The notes under the pieces: model-generated
The model's database searches: none
Told to the model about the DNA's origin: nothing
What the model saw: the letters and a program-made list of their open reading frames with translations, nothing else
Part shown: in pieces, positions 9,171 to 17,523 of the stretch
Layout of the letters: every line of letters starts with the position of its first letter
Numbering within the stretch: position 1 is the first letter of the stretch
Assembly (NCBI GenBank): GCA_903835255.1
Contig: CAILMI010000055.1
Span: forward strand, 1-64,000
DNA: 64,000 bases
Reading direction: 5' to 3'
Source: an uncultured Verrucomicrobia subdivision 3 bacterium
Lineage (GTDB): Bacteria; Verrucomicrobiota; Verrucomicrobiia; Limisphaerales; UBA11358
Made by a program: the position numbers and the translations under genes

Positions 9171-10088
9171 TCAGAAGCTTTCCGGGAGCCGGAAGATTTT
9201 CGCCCAGTCCACCTGACCGAGGGCCACGCCGGCGACGATCAGCGCCATGGCCATGCAGAACGTCGGGGTGACCGGTTCCCCCAGGGTCAGCCAGACCCAC
9301 GCCGTGGTGGTGAGGGGGATGAAGTTATTGAACAGCATCACGCGGCTGGTGCGCCAGTGGCGCAGCGCGGAATTCCACAGGGCGTAGGGCACCACCCCGC
9401 CGAAAAAGATGCAGAACGACTGAACCCCCAGATGCGGCGCATCCAGCACGAGACCGTGCCGGGCCACCTCCCAGCAACCGAAGGGCAGCAGCCAGATGCC
9501 GGACATCCACATGGCATTGGCGGCGATTTGCACGCCCGGAAGATGCGTGGAGAGAATCCGGCTCTGATGATTGTAATTGGCCCAGAGCAGGCTGGACGCC
9601 AGACCGCAAAACTCCCCTTCCAGGCTGGTGCTGGAGGTTTTCAGCGAGGGCCAGAACAGCACCACCACGCCGGCCACGGCCAGCAAGGCCGCCCCATAGC
9701 GACGAACGGTGGCCCAATTCCGGCCCGGGCGCTCCTCCCAAAGCAGCGCCCAAATCGGAGACGCCCCCAGGTACAGCGCCACATGCGACGCCGCCGTGAG
9801 ATGCAATGCCCAGCAAAAAGCCGTGACATAGGCAGCCAGGCTCAATCCGCCCCGGCACCACAGGGAACGGCGGAGCGCCGGCGTGAGTGTCCGACTGTTC
9901 CCCAGCCAACGGGTGAAGCGGAGAACGCCTAGGAGAACAAAGCCCGCCAGCAGAAACCGCGTGCTGCCCGTCCAGAGTGGGGGCCAGGTTTCCACCAGCC
10001 ATTTGGTGCCGGCATTGTTGCCGCCCCATAAAACAACGACCACCAGGAGGCTGCCAGCAATCGCCGAGCTGTTTTTCGATTCCAACAC
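9171..10088 (-). CDS. EamA/DMT-superfamily transporter
   Basis: A 305-residue hydrophobic protein with about ten predicted membrane segments in two EamA halves, the usual drug/metabolite transporter design. Segments include GSLLVVVVLWGGNNAGTKW near the N-terminus, then FLLAGFVLLGVL, AYVTAFCWALHL, ALYLGASPIWALLW and, in the second half, FNNFIPLTTTAWVWLTLGEP and FCMAMALIVAGVALGQ. This family exports amino acids, metabolites or drugs, but the substrate cannot be inferred. The start used is GTG at 10088. It is divergent from the rhodanese gene, with an 80-base gap likely holding both promoters. Confidence 0.9.
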   Translation of the reverse strand: MLESKNSSAIAGSLLVVVVLWGGNNAGTKWLVETWPPLWTGSTRFLLAGFVLLGVLRFTRWLGNSRTLTPALRRSLWCRGGLSLAAYVTAFCWALHLTAASHVALYLGASPIWALLWEERPGRNWATVRRYGAALLAVAGVVVLFWPSLKTSSTSLEGEFCGLASSLLWANYNHQSRILSTHLPGVQIAANAMWMSGIWLLPFGCWEVARHGLVLDAPHLGVQSFCIFFGGVVPYALWNSALRHWRTSRVMLFNNFIPLTTTAWVWLTLGEPVTPTFCMAMALIVAGVALGQVDWAKIFRLPESF

Positions 10089-10167
10089 GCGGCGACTTTA
10101 ATCCATTGAGATGAGGATGCGATCCAAATTTGATTGACCCGCACCCCGAGGCCTTTACTTTCAGGAC

Positions 10168-10536
10168 ATGGATCATTCCCCTGGCTTTCTCAAAGTGGTG
10201 GCCGATGCCCAAACCCGCATCCGCGAAATCTCGATCGACCAGACCCGCGCGTGGTTGTCGCAAAACCCCAAAATCGTCCTGCTGGATGTGCGCGAGGATT
10301 CCGAGTGGAGCGCCGGCCACGCCGCCCAGGCCGTCCACCTTGGCCGGGGCGTGCTGGAGAGGGATTTGGAAAAACGCTTCCCGGATATGAATACCGAAAT
10401 CATCCTGTATTGCGGCGGCGGCTTCCGCTCCGCCTTGGCCTGCGATGCGGCCCAGAAAATGGGCTACCGCAACGTCCACTCGCTCATCGGCGGCTACAAG
10501 GGACTGGTCGCTGCGGGATGGCCGATCACCACCTGA
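10168..10536 (+). CDS. Single-domain rhodanese-like sulfurtransferase
   Basis: A 122-residue cytoplasmic protein consisting of one rhodanese domain. IVLLDVREDSEWSAGHAAQA is the N-terminal rhodanese signature, and YCGGGFRSA gives the catalytic cysteine (Cys82) in a six-residue active loop. GGYKGLVAAGWPI closes the fold. These proteins carry persulfide sulfur to acceptors such as thiouridine, molybdopterin or cyanide; the acceptor here is unknown. It precedes the SRP RNA gene by about 65 bases on the same strand. Confidence 0.93.
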   Translation: MDHSPGFLKVVADAQTRIREISIDQTRAWLSQNPKIVLLDVREDSEWSAGHAAQAVHLGRGVLERDLEKRFPDMNTEIILYCGGGFRSALACDAAQKMGYRNVHSLIGGYKGLVAAGWPITT

Positions 10537-10600
10537 CGGAGGCAGTGACCCTCCCGCGCTTTAGCTCGACAAGCGACGGGGGCTTCGGCACAGTTTCAGC

Positions 10601-10692
10601 GTCAGGGCCCATGGAATGTGGACTTACGAACCCCGCCAGGGCCGGAAGGCAGCAACGGTAGTTTGCTCCGTATCTGCCGTGGTCACCCTGAC
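10601..10692 (+). ncRNA. ffs: Bacterial small signal recognition particle RNA (4.5S type)
   Basis: The apical domain carries the conserved SRP hairpin: GCCAGGGCCGGAAGG followed by CAGCAACGGTA, with the GGAA tetraloop and the asymmetric AGCA internal loop that binds Ffh. The flanks pair as a long rod: GTCAGGG at 10601 with CCCTGAC ending at 10692, then CCATGG with CCGTGG inside. Size, about 92 nt, matches the short bacterial form without an Alu domain. It targets nascent inner-membrane and secreted proteins with Ffh and FtsY. Its 3' end is 10 bases from the dnaX start. Confidence 0.93.
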
Positions 10693-10702
10693 ATTTATTT
10701 TT

Positions 10703-12511
10703 GTGTCCTATCAAGTCATCGCCCGCAAATATCGCCCGCAGCGTTTCTCCGACGTGGTCGGCCAAGAGCACGTCACCCAGACGCTCGCCAACGCCATCAC
10801 CCAGAAGCGCATCGCCCACGCCTACCTCTTCTGCGGCCCGCGCGGCACAGGCAAGACCACCGTCGCCCGCATCTTCGCCAAATGCCTGAACTGCACGGGC
10901 GGCCCGAAGGTGGAGTTTGATGACACCGATCCGCGCTGCATTGAAATCACCGAGGGCCGCGCGCTGGACGTGCTGGAAATCGACGGCGCCAGCAACAACG
11001 GCGTGGAACAGGTCCGCGAGCTCCGCGAGACCTGCAAGTACTCCCCCGCCCATTCGCCGTACAAGATCTACATCATCGACGAGGTTCACATGCTTTCCAC
11101 CGCGGCGTTCAATGCGCTGCTAAAAACCCTGGAAGAGCCCCCCGCGCACGTGAAGTTCATGTTCGCCACGACCGATCCCGAAAAGGTCCTGCCGACCATC
11201 CTCTCGCGCTGCCAGCGCTTTGATTTGCGCCGGATCCCCGCCGCGCTCATTGTCCAGCATCTCGCGCACATCGCCGGATTGGAGAAGGTCACCATCGACC
11301 CTGCGGCGCTGCATGCAATCGCCCGCGGAGCCGACGGGGGCATGCGGGACGCCGAGTCCACCCTGGACCAGCTGATCAGCTTCTGCGGGAACACGATCGA
11401 GGAAGCGGATGTGCTCTCGATGTTCGGGCTGGCTGCACAGAGCCAGATTCTCGGATTGAGCCAGGCGATTCTGGCGGGAGAAATTCAGACCGCGCTGACG
11501 CTGCTGAATGAACTCGCCCAGAACGGCAAGGACCTCGGGCGGCTGCTCTCAGATCTGCTGAGCCATTTCCGCAACCTGCTCCTGTTCCAGGTGTCGCGGG
11601 GGGACCTGAACCTGCTCGATGTTTCCGAGGCGGAAGTGGCGGCGATGAAAGCGCAGGCGCCCCTGGCCGGAACCGAAGCGCTGACGCGGGTGCTGGAGGT
11701 GCTGTCGGATGCCGAGCTGCGCCTGCGCGACACCGCCTCCAAAAAAATATTACTCGAAATCACCGCGCTCAAAGCCATCGAAGCGCGCAACGCCATCAGC
11801 CTGGAAACCGTTTTGCAGCAGCTCAATCAGTTGCGCGACACGGCAGGAAGCCCCGCTACCGCAGCCCCTACGGCCGCCCCGCGGCCGGCGGCTGTCAGGC
11901 CGGAACCGGCACGTGCTCCTGCCCCGCAAAAAACGATCCCAACGACGCCTCCGGCTCCCGCACCCGTGCCCGCCGCCGAGCTGCCGGTGCCGGCATCGCT
12001 GGCGGAATTGCCCGCCGGCGAGGTTGACCTTGCCGGCCTATGGACGCAACTGGTGGAGGCCGTCGGCCGCGTTAGCCCGTTCACCCGCAGTTATCTGGTG
12101 GACGCCGCTCCGGTCTCGTTTGTGAAAAAAATCCTGGTCATCGGCTATGACCCGGAATTCCAAGATCACCTCGGCCTGGTGGACAATGCACGGAACCACA
12201 CGCTGCTCCAGACCAAACTGGCCGAACTCGGCCATGCTGGCAGCCAGATCAAATTCATAAAAACCGAGGCCCGGCCTGCTCCGGCAAAGCCCCCGGCTGC
12301 AACTGCCGCACCGGCCGCACCAACTGCGTCTCCCGCGGCCGCCCCGCGCAGCGCCTCCGCCGCTGCCCCCAAGCGCGCCGAGAGCGCGCCGGTCGTCGCC
12401 GCAAAAAAAGCTGCGCCGGTGCCGTTCAGCCAGGACACTTTCAAGAACGATCCCCTGATACAAAAAGCCCTGGAAATTTTTAAAGGCCGGATTGTGGAAG
12501 TCCGTAACTAA
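10703..12511 (+). CDS. dnaX: DNA polymerase III subunit gamma/tau
   Basis: A 602-residue clamp-loader subunit. The start is GTG 10703, giving (M)SYQVIARKYRPQRFSDVVGQ, the universal DnaX beginning. A longer in-frame extension to 10616 would run through the SRP RNA and is rejected. Visible are Walker A GPRGTGKTT, a Cys cluster (CLNC and a downstream Cys), Walker B with sensor IIDEVHMLSTAAFNALLKTL, and the SRC arginine-finger motif ILSRCQRFDLR. Domain III follows. From about residue 385 comes an Ala/Pro-rich linker, then a tau-like C-terminal domain (TQLVEAVGRVSPFTRSYL) and a second Ala/Pro linker. No slippery A-tract for gamma production stands out. It is followed 21 bases later by ybaB, as in many bacteria. 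Confidence 0.97.
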   Translation: MSYQVIARKYRPQRFSDVVGQEHVTQTLANAITQKRIAHAYLFCGPRGTGKTTVARIFAKCLNCTGGPKVEFDDTDPRCIEITEGRALDVLEIDGASNNGVEQVRELRETCKYSPAHSPYKIYIIDEVHMLSTAAFNALLKTLEEPPAHVKFMFATTDPEKVLPTILSRCQRFDLRRIPAALIVQHLAHIAGLEKVTIDPAALHAIARGADGGMRDAESTLDQLISFCGNTIEEADVLSMFGLAAQSQILGLSQAILAGEIQTALTLLNELAQNGKDLGRLLSDLLSHFRNLLLFQVSRGDLNLLDVSEAEVAAMKAQAPLAGTEALTRVLEVLSDAELRLRDTASKKILLEITALKAIEARNAISLETVLQQLNQLRDTAGSPATAAPTAAPRPAAVRPEPARAPAPQKTIPTTPPAPAPVPAAELPVPASLAELPAGEVDLAGLWTQLVEAVGRVSPFTRSYLVDAAPVSFVKKILVIGYDPEFQDHLGLVDNARNHTLLQTKLAELGHAGSQIKFIKTEARPAPAKPPAATAAPAAPTASPAAAPRSASAAAPKRAESAPVVAAKKAAPVPFSQDTFKNDPLIQKALEIFKGRIVEVRN

Positions 12512-12532
12512 TCCCCCATCCCCTGGAATATC

Positions 12533-12841
12533 ATGTCCAACATTGGAAAATTAATGAAGCAGGCGGCGCGGATGCAGCAGCAGATGGAAGAGGTGCAGGC
12601 CCAGCTCGCCGCGCGCACGGTGGAAGCCACCAGCGGCGGCGGCGCGGTCAAGGTCACCGCCAAATGCGATGGCACCCTCGTTTCCGTCCGGATTGACCCG
12701 CAGGCCCTCGCCCCCTCGGATGCCCAGTTTCTGGAAGACTTGATTCTGACCGCTGCCAATCAGGCGCTCGGCCAGGCCAAGGCCATTTCGAATGCGGAGA
12801 TGGGCCGTATCACGGCGGGCATGAATCTGCCGGGCATGTGA
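12533..12841 (+). CDS. ybaB: YbaB/EbfC family nucleoid-associated protein
   Basis: A 102-residue protein starting MSNIGKLMKQAARMQQQMEE with the typical N-terminal amphipathic helix (QLAARTVEAT), then a GGGAVKVTAKCDGTLVSVRI sheet and a C-terminal helix (ANQALGQAKAISNAEMGRIT). These are the hallmarks of the dimeric DNA-binding YbaB/EbfC family. The dnaX-ybaB-recR order is widely conserved and links it to DNA maintenance. It lies 21 bases after dnaX and 64 before recR. Confidence 0.95.
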   Translation: MSNIGKLMKQAARMQQQMEEVQAQLAARTVEATSGGGAVKVTAKCDGTLVSVRIDPQALAPSDAQFLEDLILTAANQALGQAKAISNAEMGRITAGMNLPGM

Positions 12842-12905
12842 CACTTTTGAAATACGGGGTGCACGGGCCGTCTGCGCGCCGCCGCCTTATTCATTAATCA
12901 ACGCC

Positions 12906-13502
12906 ATGCTCCCCGACGCCATCACGCAGCTCGTCGCCGTCTTCGCCAAACTTCCCGGAGTGGGGCCTCGTTCCGCCGAACGCATCGCCCTCCATCTCGT
13001 GCAGACCGATGTCCCCCTCGTGAAACAGCTGGCGGACACAATCCTGCACGCGCGCGACAAGATCCAGCTCTGCACGACCTGCGGCGCGTTGACGGAGAAA
13101 TCCCCCTGCCGCATCTGCGACGATGCGCGGCGCGACGCCTCGCTGCTCTGCATCGTGGAGCGCGCGGTGGACATTTTAAGCGTCGAAAAGTCCGGCACCT
13201 TTCGCGGTAAGTTCCACGTGCTGGGCGGCAAAATCTCGCCGCTCGACGGCGTGGAGCCGGACGATCTGCGCATTGCCGAGCTAGAAAAACGCCTCGCCCA
13301 CGAGCCCGTCCGGGAAATCGTCATCGCGCTGGGGACAGATGTGGAGGGCGACGCGACGAGTTTTTATCTGGCCAAGCGGCTGGCGCGCAGCGGCCTCATG
13401 GTTTCACGCATCGCCTACGGCCTGCCGGCGGGCAGCGGCCTGGAATTTGCCGACGAACTCACCCTCAGCCGCGCGCTGGAGGGACGCAGGGAGATGCTGT
13501 GA
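12906..13502 (+). CDS. recR: Recombination mediator RecR
   Basis: A 198-residue protein of normal length. The domains are an N-terminal helix-hairpin-helix (LPGVGPRSAERIALHL), a four-Cys zinc finger (CTTCGALTEKSPCRIC), a Toprim domain (LCIVERAVDILSVEKSG through LGGKISPLDGVEPDDL) and a C-terminal Walker-like region (LPAGSGLEFADELTLSRALEG). With RecO it loads RecA onto gapped DNA. The stop codon overlaps the next gene's GTG start by four bases, suggesting translational coupling. Confidence 0.97.
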   Translation: MLPDAITQLVAVFAKLPGVGPRSAERIALHLVQTDVPLVKQLADTILHARDKIQLCTTCGALTEKSPCRICDDARRDASLLCIVERAVDILSVEKSGTFRGKFHVLGGKISPLDGVEPDDLRIAELEKRLAHEPVREIVIALGTDVEGDATSFYLAKRLARSGLMVSRIAYGLPAGSGLEFADELTLSRALEGRREML

Positions 13503-14101
13503 GCTCACCCATCGTCGCCTTCGATCTCGGCAAGGTCCTGGTGGATTTTGACTATGCGATCGCCGCCCGAGGGATTGCGGCCCGCTGCACACGGCCGCCG
13601 GAAAACCTGCACGCGTTTCTCGGCAGCTCGCCGCTGCTCATCGGATATGAAACGGGGAGCCTGACGCGACAGGAGTTTTTCGAGGCCGTCTGTCAGGCCA
13701 CGGGTTTTCTGGGGGGGCTCGAAGAATTCGGGGGTTTTTTTGCGGACATCTTCACGGCCATCCCCCCGATGCTTGAACTGCATGCGGGCCTGCGCCGGCG
13801 CGGCATCGCCACCTACATTTTCTCCAATACTAACGACTTAGCCATTGAGCATATCCGGCGCTGCTTCCCGTTCTTTCAGAAATTCGAAGGCTATATTTTC
13901 TCCTACGAGGTCAGGTCCATGAAACCGGACGAGCCCATCTATCTGGCGCTCGAGCAGATGACCGGCAAACGCGGTGGCGATATTATTTATATCGATGACC
14001 GCGCCGAAAACATCGCCGCCGGCGCCGCGCGCGGCTGGCGGACGATATGGCATGAATCCCCGAGCCAATCCTGCGAGGCTTTTAAAAAATTAGGGCTGTA
14101 G
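13499..14101 (+). CDS. HAD-superfamily hydrolase (YihX/epoxide hydrolase N-like)
   Basis: A 200-residue cytoplasmic HAD phosphatase of the type with an alpha-helical C1 cap. The start is GTG inside the recR stop (4-base overlap). Motif I is altered from DxDxT to FDLGKVLVDFD, where the first Asp is the nucleophile, as in the YihX/Gph-like group. Motif II is IFSNTND, the motif III lysine is in SMKPDEPIY, and motif IV is IYIDDRAENIAAG. It probably dephosphorylates a small sugar phosphate; the substrate is unknown. It ends just before the bidirectional hairpin. Confidence 0.9.
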   Translation: MSSPIVAFDLGKVLVDFDYAIAARGIAARCTRPPENLHAFLGSSPLLIGYETGSLTRQEFFEAVCQATGFLGGLEEFGGFFADIFTAIPPMLELHAGLRRRGIATYIFSNTNDLAIEHIRRCFPFFQKFEGYIFSYEVRSMKPDEPIYLALEQMTGKRGGDIIYIDDRAENIAAGAARGWRTIWHESPSQSCEAFKKLGL

Positions 14102-14110
14102 AACGGAGGC

Positions 14111-14147
14111 AAAAAAAACGGCGCGGACCCCTGTCCGCGCCGTTTAT
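14111..14147. terminator. Bidirectional intrinsic terminator
   Basis: A perfect 11-bp stem, ACGGCGCGGAC/GTCCGCGCCGT (14118-14143), with a CCCT loop. It is flanked by an A8 run on the left and TTTATCT on the right, so it can work on both strands. It separates the convergent HAD hydrolase (plus) and glutamine synthetase (minus) genes. Confidence 0.85.
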
Positions 14148-14167
14148 CTCTCCCAGTTAGGAAATGA

Positions 14168-15196
14168 TTACTTTTTGATGGGCACCGTGGCGATGGTCTG
14201 CAAGATGCGACCGGCAATCTTGTAGGGGTCGCCCTGGGAATTCGGCCGGCGATCTTCCAGGTAGCCCTTGTACCCGTTGTTCACAAAGCTGTGCGGGATA
14301 CGGATGGAGGCGCCGCGGTTGGCCACGCCGTAGTTAAACTTGTCGATGGACTGGGTTTCATGCAGGCCGGTCAGGCGCAGATGATTGTCCGGGCCATAAA
14401 CGGCGATGTGCTCGTTTTTGTATTTGTCGAAGGCGGCCATGAGAGCCTCGAAATATTCCTTGCCGCCGACCTCGCGCATGTGGTCGGTGGAGAAGTTGGA
14501 GTGCATGCCCGAGCCGTTCCAGTCCACGTCCTTGCCCAGCGGCTTGCAGTGATAGACCACATCGACGCCGTATTTTTCGCAGAGGCGAGCCAGAAGGTAG
14601 CGGGCCACCCAGACCTGGTCAGCGGCGCTTTTGGAGCCCTTGCCGAAAACCTGGAATTCCCACTGACCCTTGGCGACTTCCGCATTGATGCCCTCATGAT
14701 TGATGCCGGCATCCAAGCAGAGGTCCAAATGCGTGTCCACGATTTCGCGGGCGATATCGCCCACGTTCTTGTAGCCCACGCCGGTGTAATATTCGCCCTG
14801 GGGCGGGGGGAAACCGCCGCCCTTGGGGAACCCCAGCGGCACGCCGTCCTTGTAGAGAAAATATTCCTGCTCGAAGCCGAACCAGGCGCCGGCGTCATCA
14901 AGGATGGTGGCGCGGGCATTGGTGGGATGCGGCGTCTTGCAATCGGGCATCATGACTTCGCACATCACGATGACGCCGTTTTTCTTGGAGGTGTCCGGAT
15001 AGACGGCCACGGGCTTGAGCATGCAGTCGGAGCTGCGGCCCTCGGCCTGGCGCGTTGAGCTGCCGTCAAAGCCCCACATCGGAAGTTCCTCGAGCTTGGG
15101 AAAGGTTTTGAATTCCTTGATTTGTGTTTTGCCCCGGAGGTTGGCGACGGGTTCATAGCCGTCGAGCCAGATGTATTCTAATTTGTATTTTGCCAT
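14168..15196 (-). CDS. glnII: Glutamine synthetase, type II (eukaryote-like)
   Basis: A 342-residue enzyme making glutamine from glutamate, ammonia and ATP. The start [16 protein letters not shown] is chosen over an upstream in-frame ATG because it matches the family N-terminus. The beta-grasp domain holds [18 protein letters not shown]; the catalytic domain holds FGFEQEYFL, the active-site element [16 protein letters not shown], and NRGASIRIP near the C-terminus. Its length is that of GSII (about 340-370) rather than the about 470 of bacterial GSI, and the GSI adenylylation motif is absent. It probably belongs to nitrogen assimilation. Convergent with the HAD gene. Confidence 0.95.
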   Translation of the reverse strand: MAKYKLEYIWLDGYEPVANLRGKTQIKEFKTFPKLEELPMWGFDGSSTRQAEGRSSDCMLKPVAVYPDTSKKNGVIVMCEVMMPDCKTPHPTNARATILDDAGAWFGFEQEYFLYKDGVPLGFPKGGGFPPPQGEYYTGVGYKNVGDIAREIVDTHLDLCLDAGINHEGINAEVAKGQWEFQVFGKGSKSAADQVWVARYLLARLCEKYGVDVVYHCKPLGKDVDWNGSGMHSNFSTDHMREVGGKEYFEALMAAFDKYKNEHIAVYGPDNHLRLTGLHETQSIDKFNYGVANRGASIRIPHSFVNNGYKGYLEDRRPNSQGDPYKIAGRILQTIATVPIKK

Positions 15197-15306
15197 GTGC
15201 GTGATGGTTTTGGTTGTCGGTTTGCGCCCGGAAAACGCCCGCCTGAAGTGCACTAGCGGGTTTCAGTCGTCCTGCGACCCCGTTTTTTTATCAGGGGCGA
15301 TGCCTT

Positions 15307-15325
15307 GCAGCAAGAACATTGCTGC
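15307..15325. promoter_or_regulatory. Perfect inverted repeat between glnII and miaB
   Basis: GCAGCAA and TTGCTGC are separated by GAACA, a perfect 7-bp dyad about 110 bases upstream of the glnII start and about 200 upstream of miaB. Its symmetry and place suggest an operator for a dimeric regulator of glutamine synthetase, but it could also be a small hairpin. No T-tract follows. Confidence 0.35.
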
Positions 15326-15521
15326 CCCCACCTGAGATTCCGGCAGGGAGTGGGAATTTCAGGTTTGGGGATTTCCCCGGTGTTTTGAGAGGGTATTTTG
15401 CTGCTAGGAAATGCCGGGCGCGCGCTTTGGAGCCCGAAATACTTCGACCGTAAGCCTCCCCCCGCTGGGAGAATTCAACTTTTCAACCTTCCTCCGGCCG
15501 CATACTCTGACCGCTGAAATC

Positions 15522-16874
15522 ATGCCCAGTGTTTTCATCAAGACCTACGGTTGCCAGATGAACGAGCGCGACAGCGAAGCCGTCGCCGCCCAGCTCGTGG
15601 CTAAGGGCTATTCCCTGGCCCCGACGGAGGCCGCCGCGGACGTGGTGCTCCTGAACACCTGCAGCGTCCGCGACCTCGCCGAGCAGAAGGCGATCAACAA
15701 GATGCGGAATCTCGTCGGCACGGCCCGGAAAGATCGGCCCGGACAGATTCTCGGATACCTCGGCTGCATGGCGCAAAGCCGCGGGAAAGAGCTGATTGAG
15801 ACATTGCCCGATGTGGACCTCGTTCTCGGCACGCAAAAGTTCCATCGCGCCGCGGAATACCTCGACGAACTCCTCGCCGGGAAGCGCGAGCACATTGTGG
15901 ACATTGGCGTCGAGGCGAAAAGCGAAGCGACCATCCGCGAGCATCTGCTCAACGGCAGCGCCAAGACCTCCGTGTCCGCCTTCGTCAGCATCATGCAGGG
16001 CTGCAATCAATACTGCACCTTCTGCATCGTGCCCTACACCCGCGGGGAGGAGCGCAGCCGCACCATCCCCGATCTCCTCGCCGAATGCCGCGAACTGGTG
16101 GCGCGGGGGGTGCGGGAAATCACCCTGCTCGGCCAAATTGTTACCAGCTACGGGAAGCGCGATGTGCCCGCGCTCGACGGGAAATCCGCGTTTGTCCAAC
16201 TGCTGGATGCCGTCCACGGGATTGACGGCCTGGAGCGCATCCGCTTCACCTCGCCCCATCCCAAAGGCTACGGCGACGATCTGGTGGAGGCCTATGCGCG
16301 CCTGCCCAAGCTGTGCGAGAGCGCCCATATACCGCTGCAAAGCGGAAGCGACCGGCTGCTCAAGCTCATGCATCGCGGCTACACGCGCGCCCGCTTTCTC
16401 GACATCGTGGAAAAACTCCGCCGGTCCAAGCCGGGCATCGGCATCACCACCGATATCATCGTCGGCTTTCCGGGCGAGACCGAGGAGGATTTTGAACAGA
16501 CGCTCGCGCTCTGCCGGGAGGTGCAGTTTGATAATGCCTACATCTTCAAATATTCGCCGCGCCGGGACACCCCCGCCGCCGCCATGCCCGACCAAGTGCC
16601 CCAGTCCATCCGCGAGGAACGCAACCATCGCCTGCTCGACCTGGTGAATGAAATCGCCGCGCGCAAATACGACGGGTTCATCGGGCGGCGGGTGCAGATT
16701 CTGGTGGAAGGGCCGAGCAAGAAAAATGCCGCGCGCTACACCGGCCGCACGCGCTGCAACCGCATCGTGCTGTTTGACGGCAGCGCCCGCCACCAGGGGC
16801 AGCTCATGGACGTTAACATCGAGCGCACCGGCTCCTTCACCCTCTACGGCGATCCGGCGGTGGTGGGCTTGTAG
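15522..16874 (+). CDS. miaB: tRNA-2-methylthio-N6-isopentenyladenosine synthase MiaB
   Basis: A 450-residue radical-SAM methylthiotransferase acting on position 37 of tRNAs reading UNN codons. The start at 15522 gives MPSVFIKTYGCQMNERDS; an in-frame extension to 15411 is not conserved. The MTTase domain cysteines are in YGCQMN, NTCSVRD and GCMAQ. The radical-SAM cluster is CNQYCTFC, followed by IVPYTRGEERSR. The C-terminal TRAM domain includes RYTGRTRCNRIVLFDG. Order and spacing of the two [4Fe-4S] sites match MiaB rather than RimO or MtaB. A 93-base gap separates it from the next gene. Confidence 0.96.
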   Translation: MPSVFIKTYGCQMNERDSEAVAAQLVAKGYSLAPTEAAADVVLLNTCSVRDLAEQKAINKMRNLVGTARKDRPGQILGYLGCMAQSRGKELIETLPDVDLVLGTQKFHRAAEYLDELLAGKREHIVDIGVEAKSEATIREHLLNGSAKTSVSAFVSIMQGCNQYCTFCIVPYTRGEERSRTIPDLLAECRELVARGVREITLLGQIVTSYGKRDVPALDGKSAFVQLLDAVHGIDGLERIRFTSPHPKGYGDDLVEAYARLPKLCESAHIPLQSGSDRLLKLMHRGYTRARFLDIVEKLRRSKPGIGITTDIIVGFPGETEEDFEQTLALCREVQFDNAYIFKYSPRRDTPAAAMPDQVPQSIREERNHRLLDLVNEIAARKYDGFIGRRVQILVEGPSKKNAARYTGRTRCNRIVLFDGSARHQGQLMDVNIERTGSFTLYGDPAVVGL

Positions 16875-16967
16875 TCGCCCAGCGGCTGGAAACCGGGGAT
16901 GGGGCGGGAATAAACGGATTGATTTTCTTCGTGCCCACCGGGGTGAATTCATGGTTTAATTTTCAAG

Positions 16968-17522
16968 ATGACATTGTCCCTTCTTTCCATCCTGCTCGGG
17001 GCAGGCCTGGCCGTGCCGCAGGTCTATGCGCTGACCCATCCCGCCCGATTCAACGCCGCCGCGCGCCGGCTGCCACGCCACCTGCCGACGGGCATCGCGC
17101 TTATGCTGGTCGGCACCGCGTGCTTTCTGTGGATTGTCCATCAGGAGCCGATCGCAGATTTCTCGGCCTACAAACCGGTCATGCTGGCTGCCTTTGCCGC
17201 CGTGGGCGTGTTGACCTGCGTCTTCGTCCAGGACTTTCTGGCCGTGCGCGGGCTAGCCATCCTCCTGCTGCTCCTGGGCAAGGTGATGGTGGACACCGGG
17301 CGCCCGCATCTGAGCGCCTCTCCGTGGGTGCTGGTCATCCAGGCTTGGGCTTATATCCTCATTCTCGCCGGCATCGGGTTCACCATCACCCCGTGGAAAT
17401 TCCGCGACTGTCTGGACTGGGCGACGGCCACCGAAGCGCGCACCCGGCGGTTGAGCGCCCTGCGTCTGGGATTTGCAGGGACGCTGGTGATTCTGGGGCT
17501 GACCGTCTTCCGGGGGATGTGA
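16968..17522 (+). CDS. Uncharacterised integral membrane protein
   Basis: A 184-residue protein with about five predicted membrane helices: LSLLSILLGAGLAVPQVYAL, LPTGIALMLVGTACFLWIV, PVMLAAFAAVGVLTCVFVQ, LAILLLLLGKVMVD with WVLVIQAWAYILILAGIGF, and a final LGFAGTLVILGLTVF. Hydrophilic loops are short. I do not recognise a family and no catalytic motif is evident. The stop codon is one base from the pdxH start, so the two genes are very likely co-transcribed and translationally coupled; a functional link with vitamin B6 metabolism is possible but unproven. Confidence 0.8.
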   Translation: MTLSLLSILLGAGLAVPQVYALTHPARFNAAARRLPRHLPTGIALMLVGTACFLWIVHQEPIADFSAYKPVMLAAFAAVGVLTCVFVQDFLAVRGLAILLLLLGKVMVDTGRPHLSASPWVLVIQAWAYILILAGIGFTITPWKFRDCLDWATATEARTRRLSALRLGFAGTLVILGLTVFRGM

Positions 17523-17523
17523 G

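Noticed and set aside
10616-10702. In-frame N-terminal extension of dnaX
   Set aside because: It lies inside the SRP RNA and the added residues have no resemblance to DnaX; GTG 10703 gives the conserved start.
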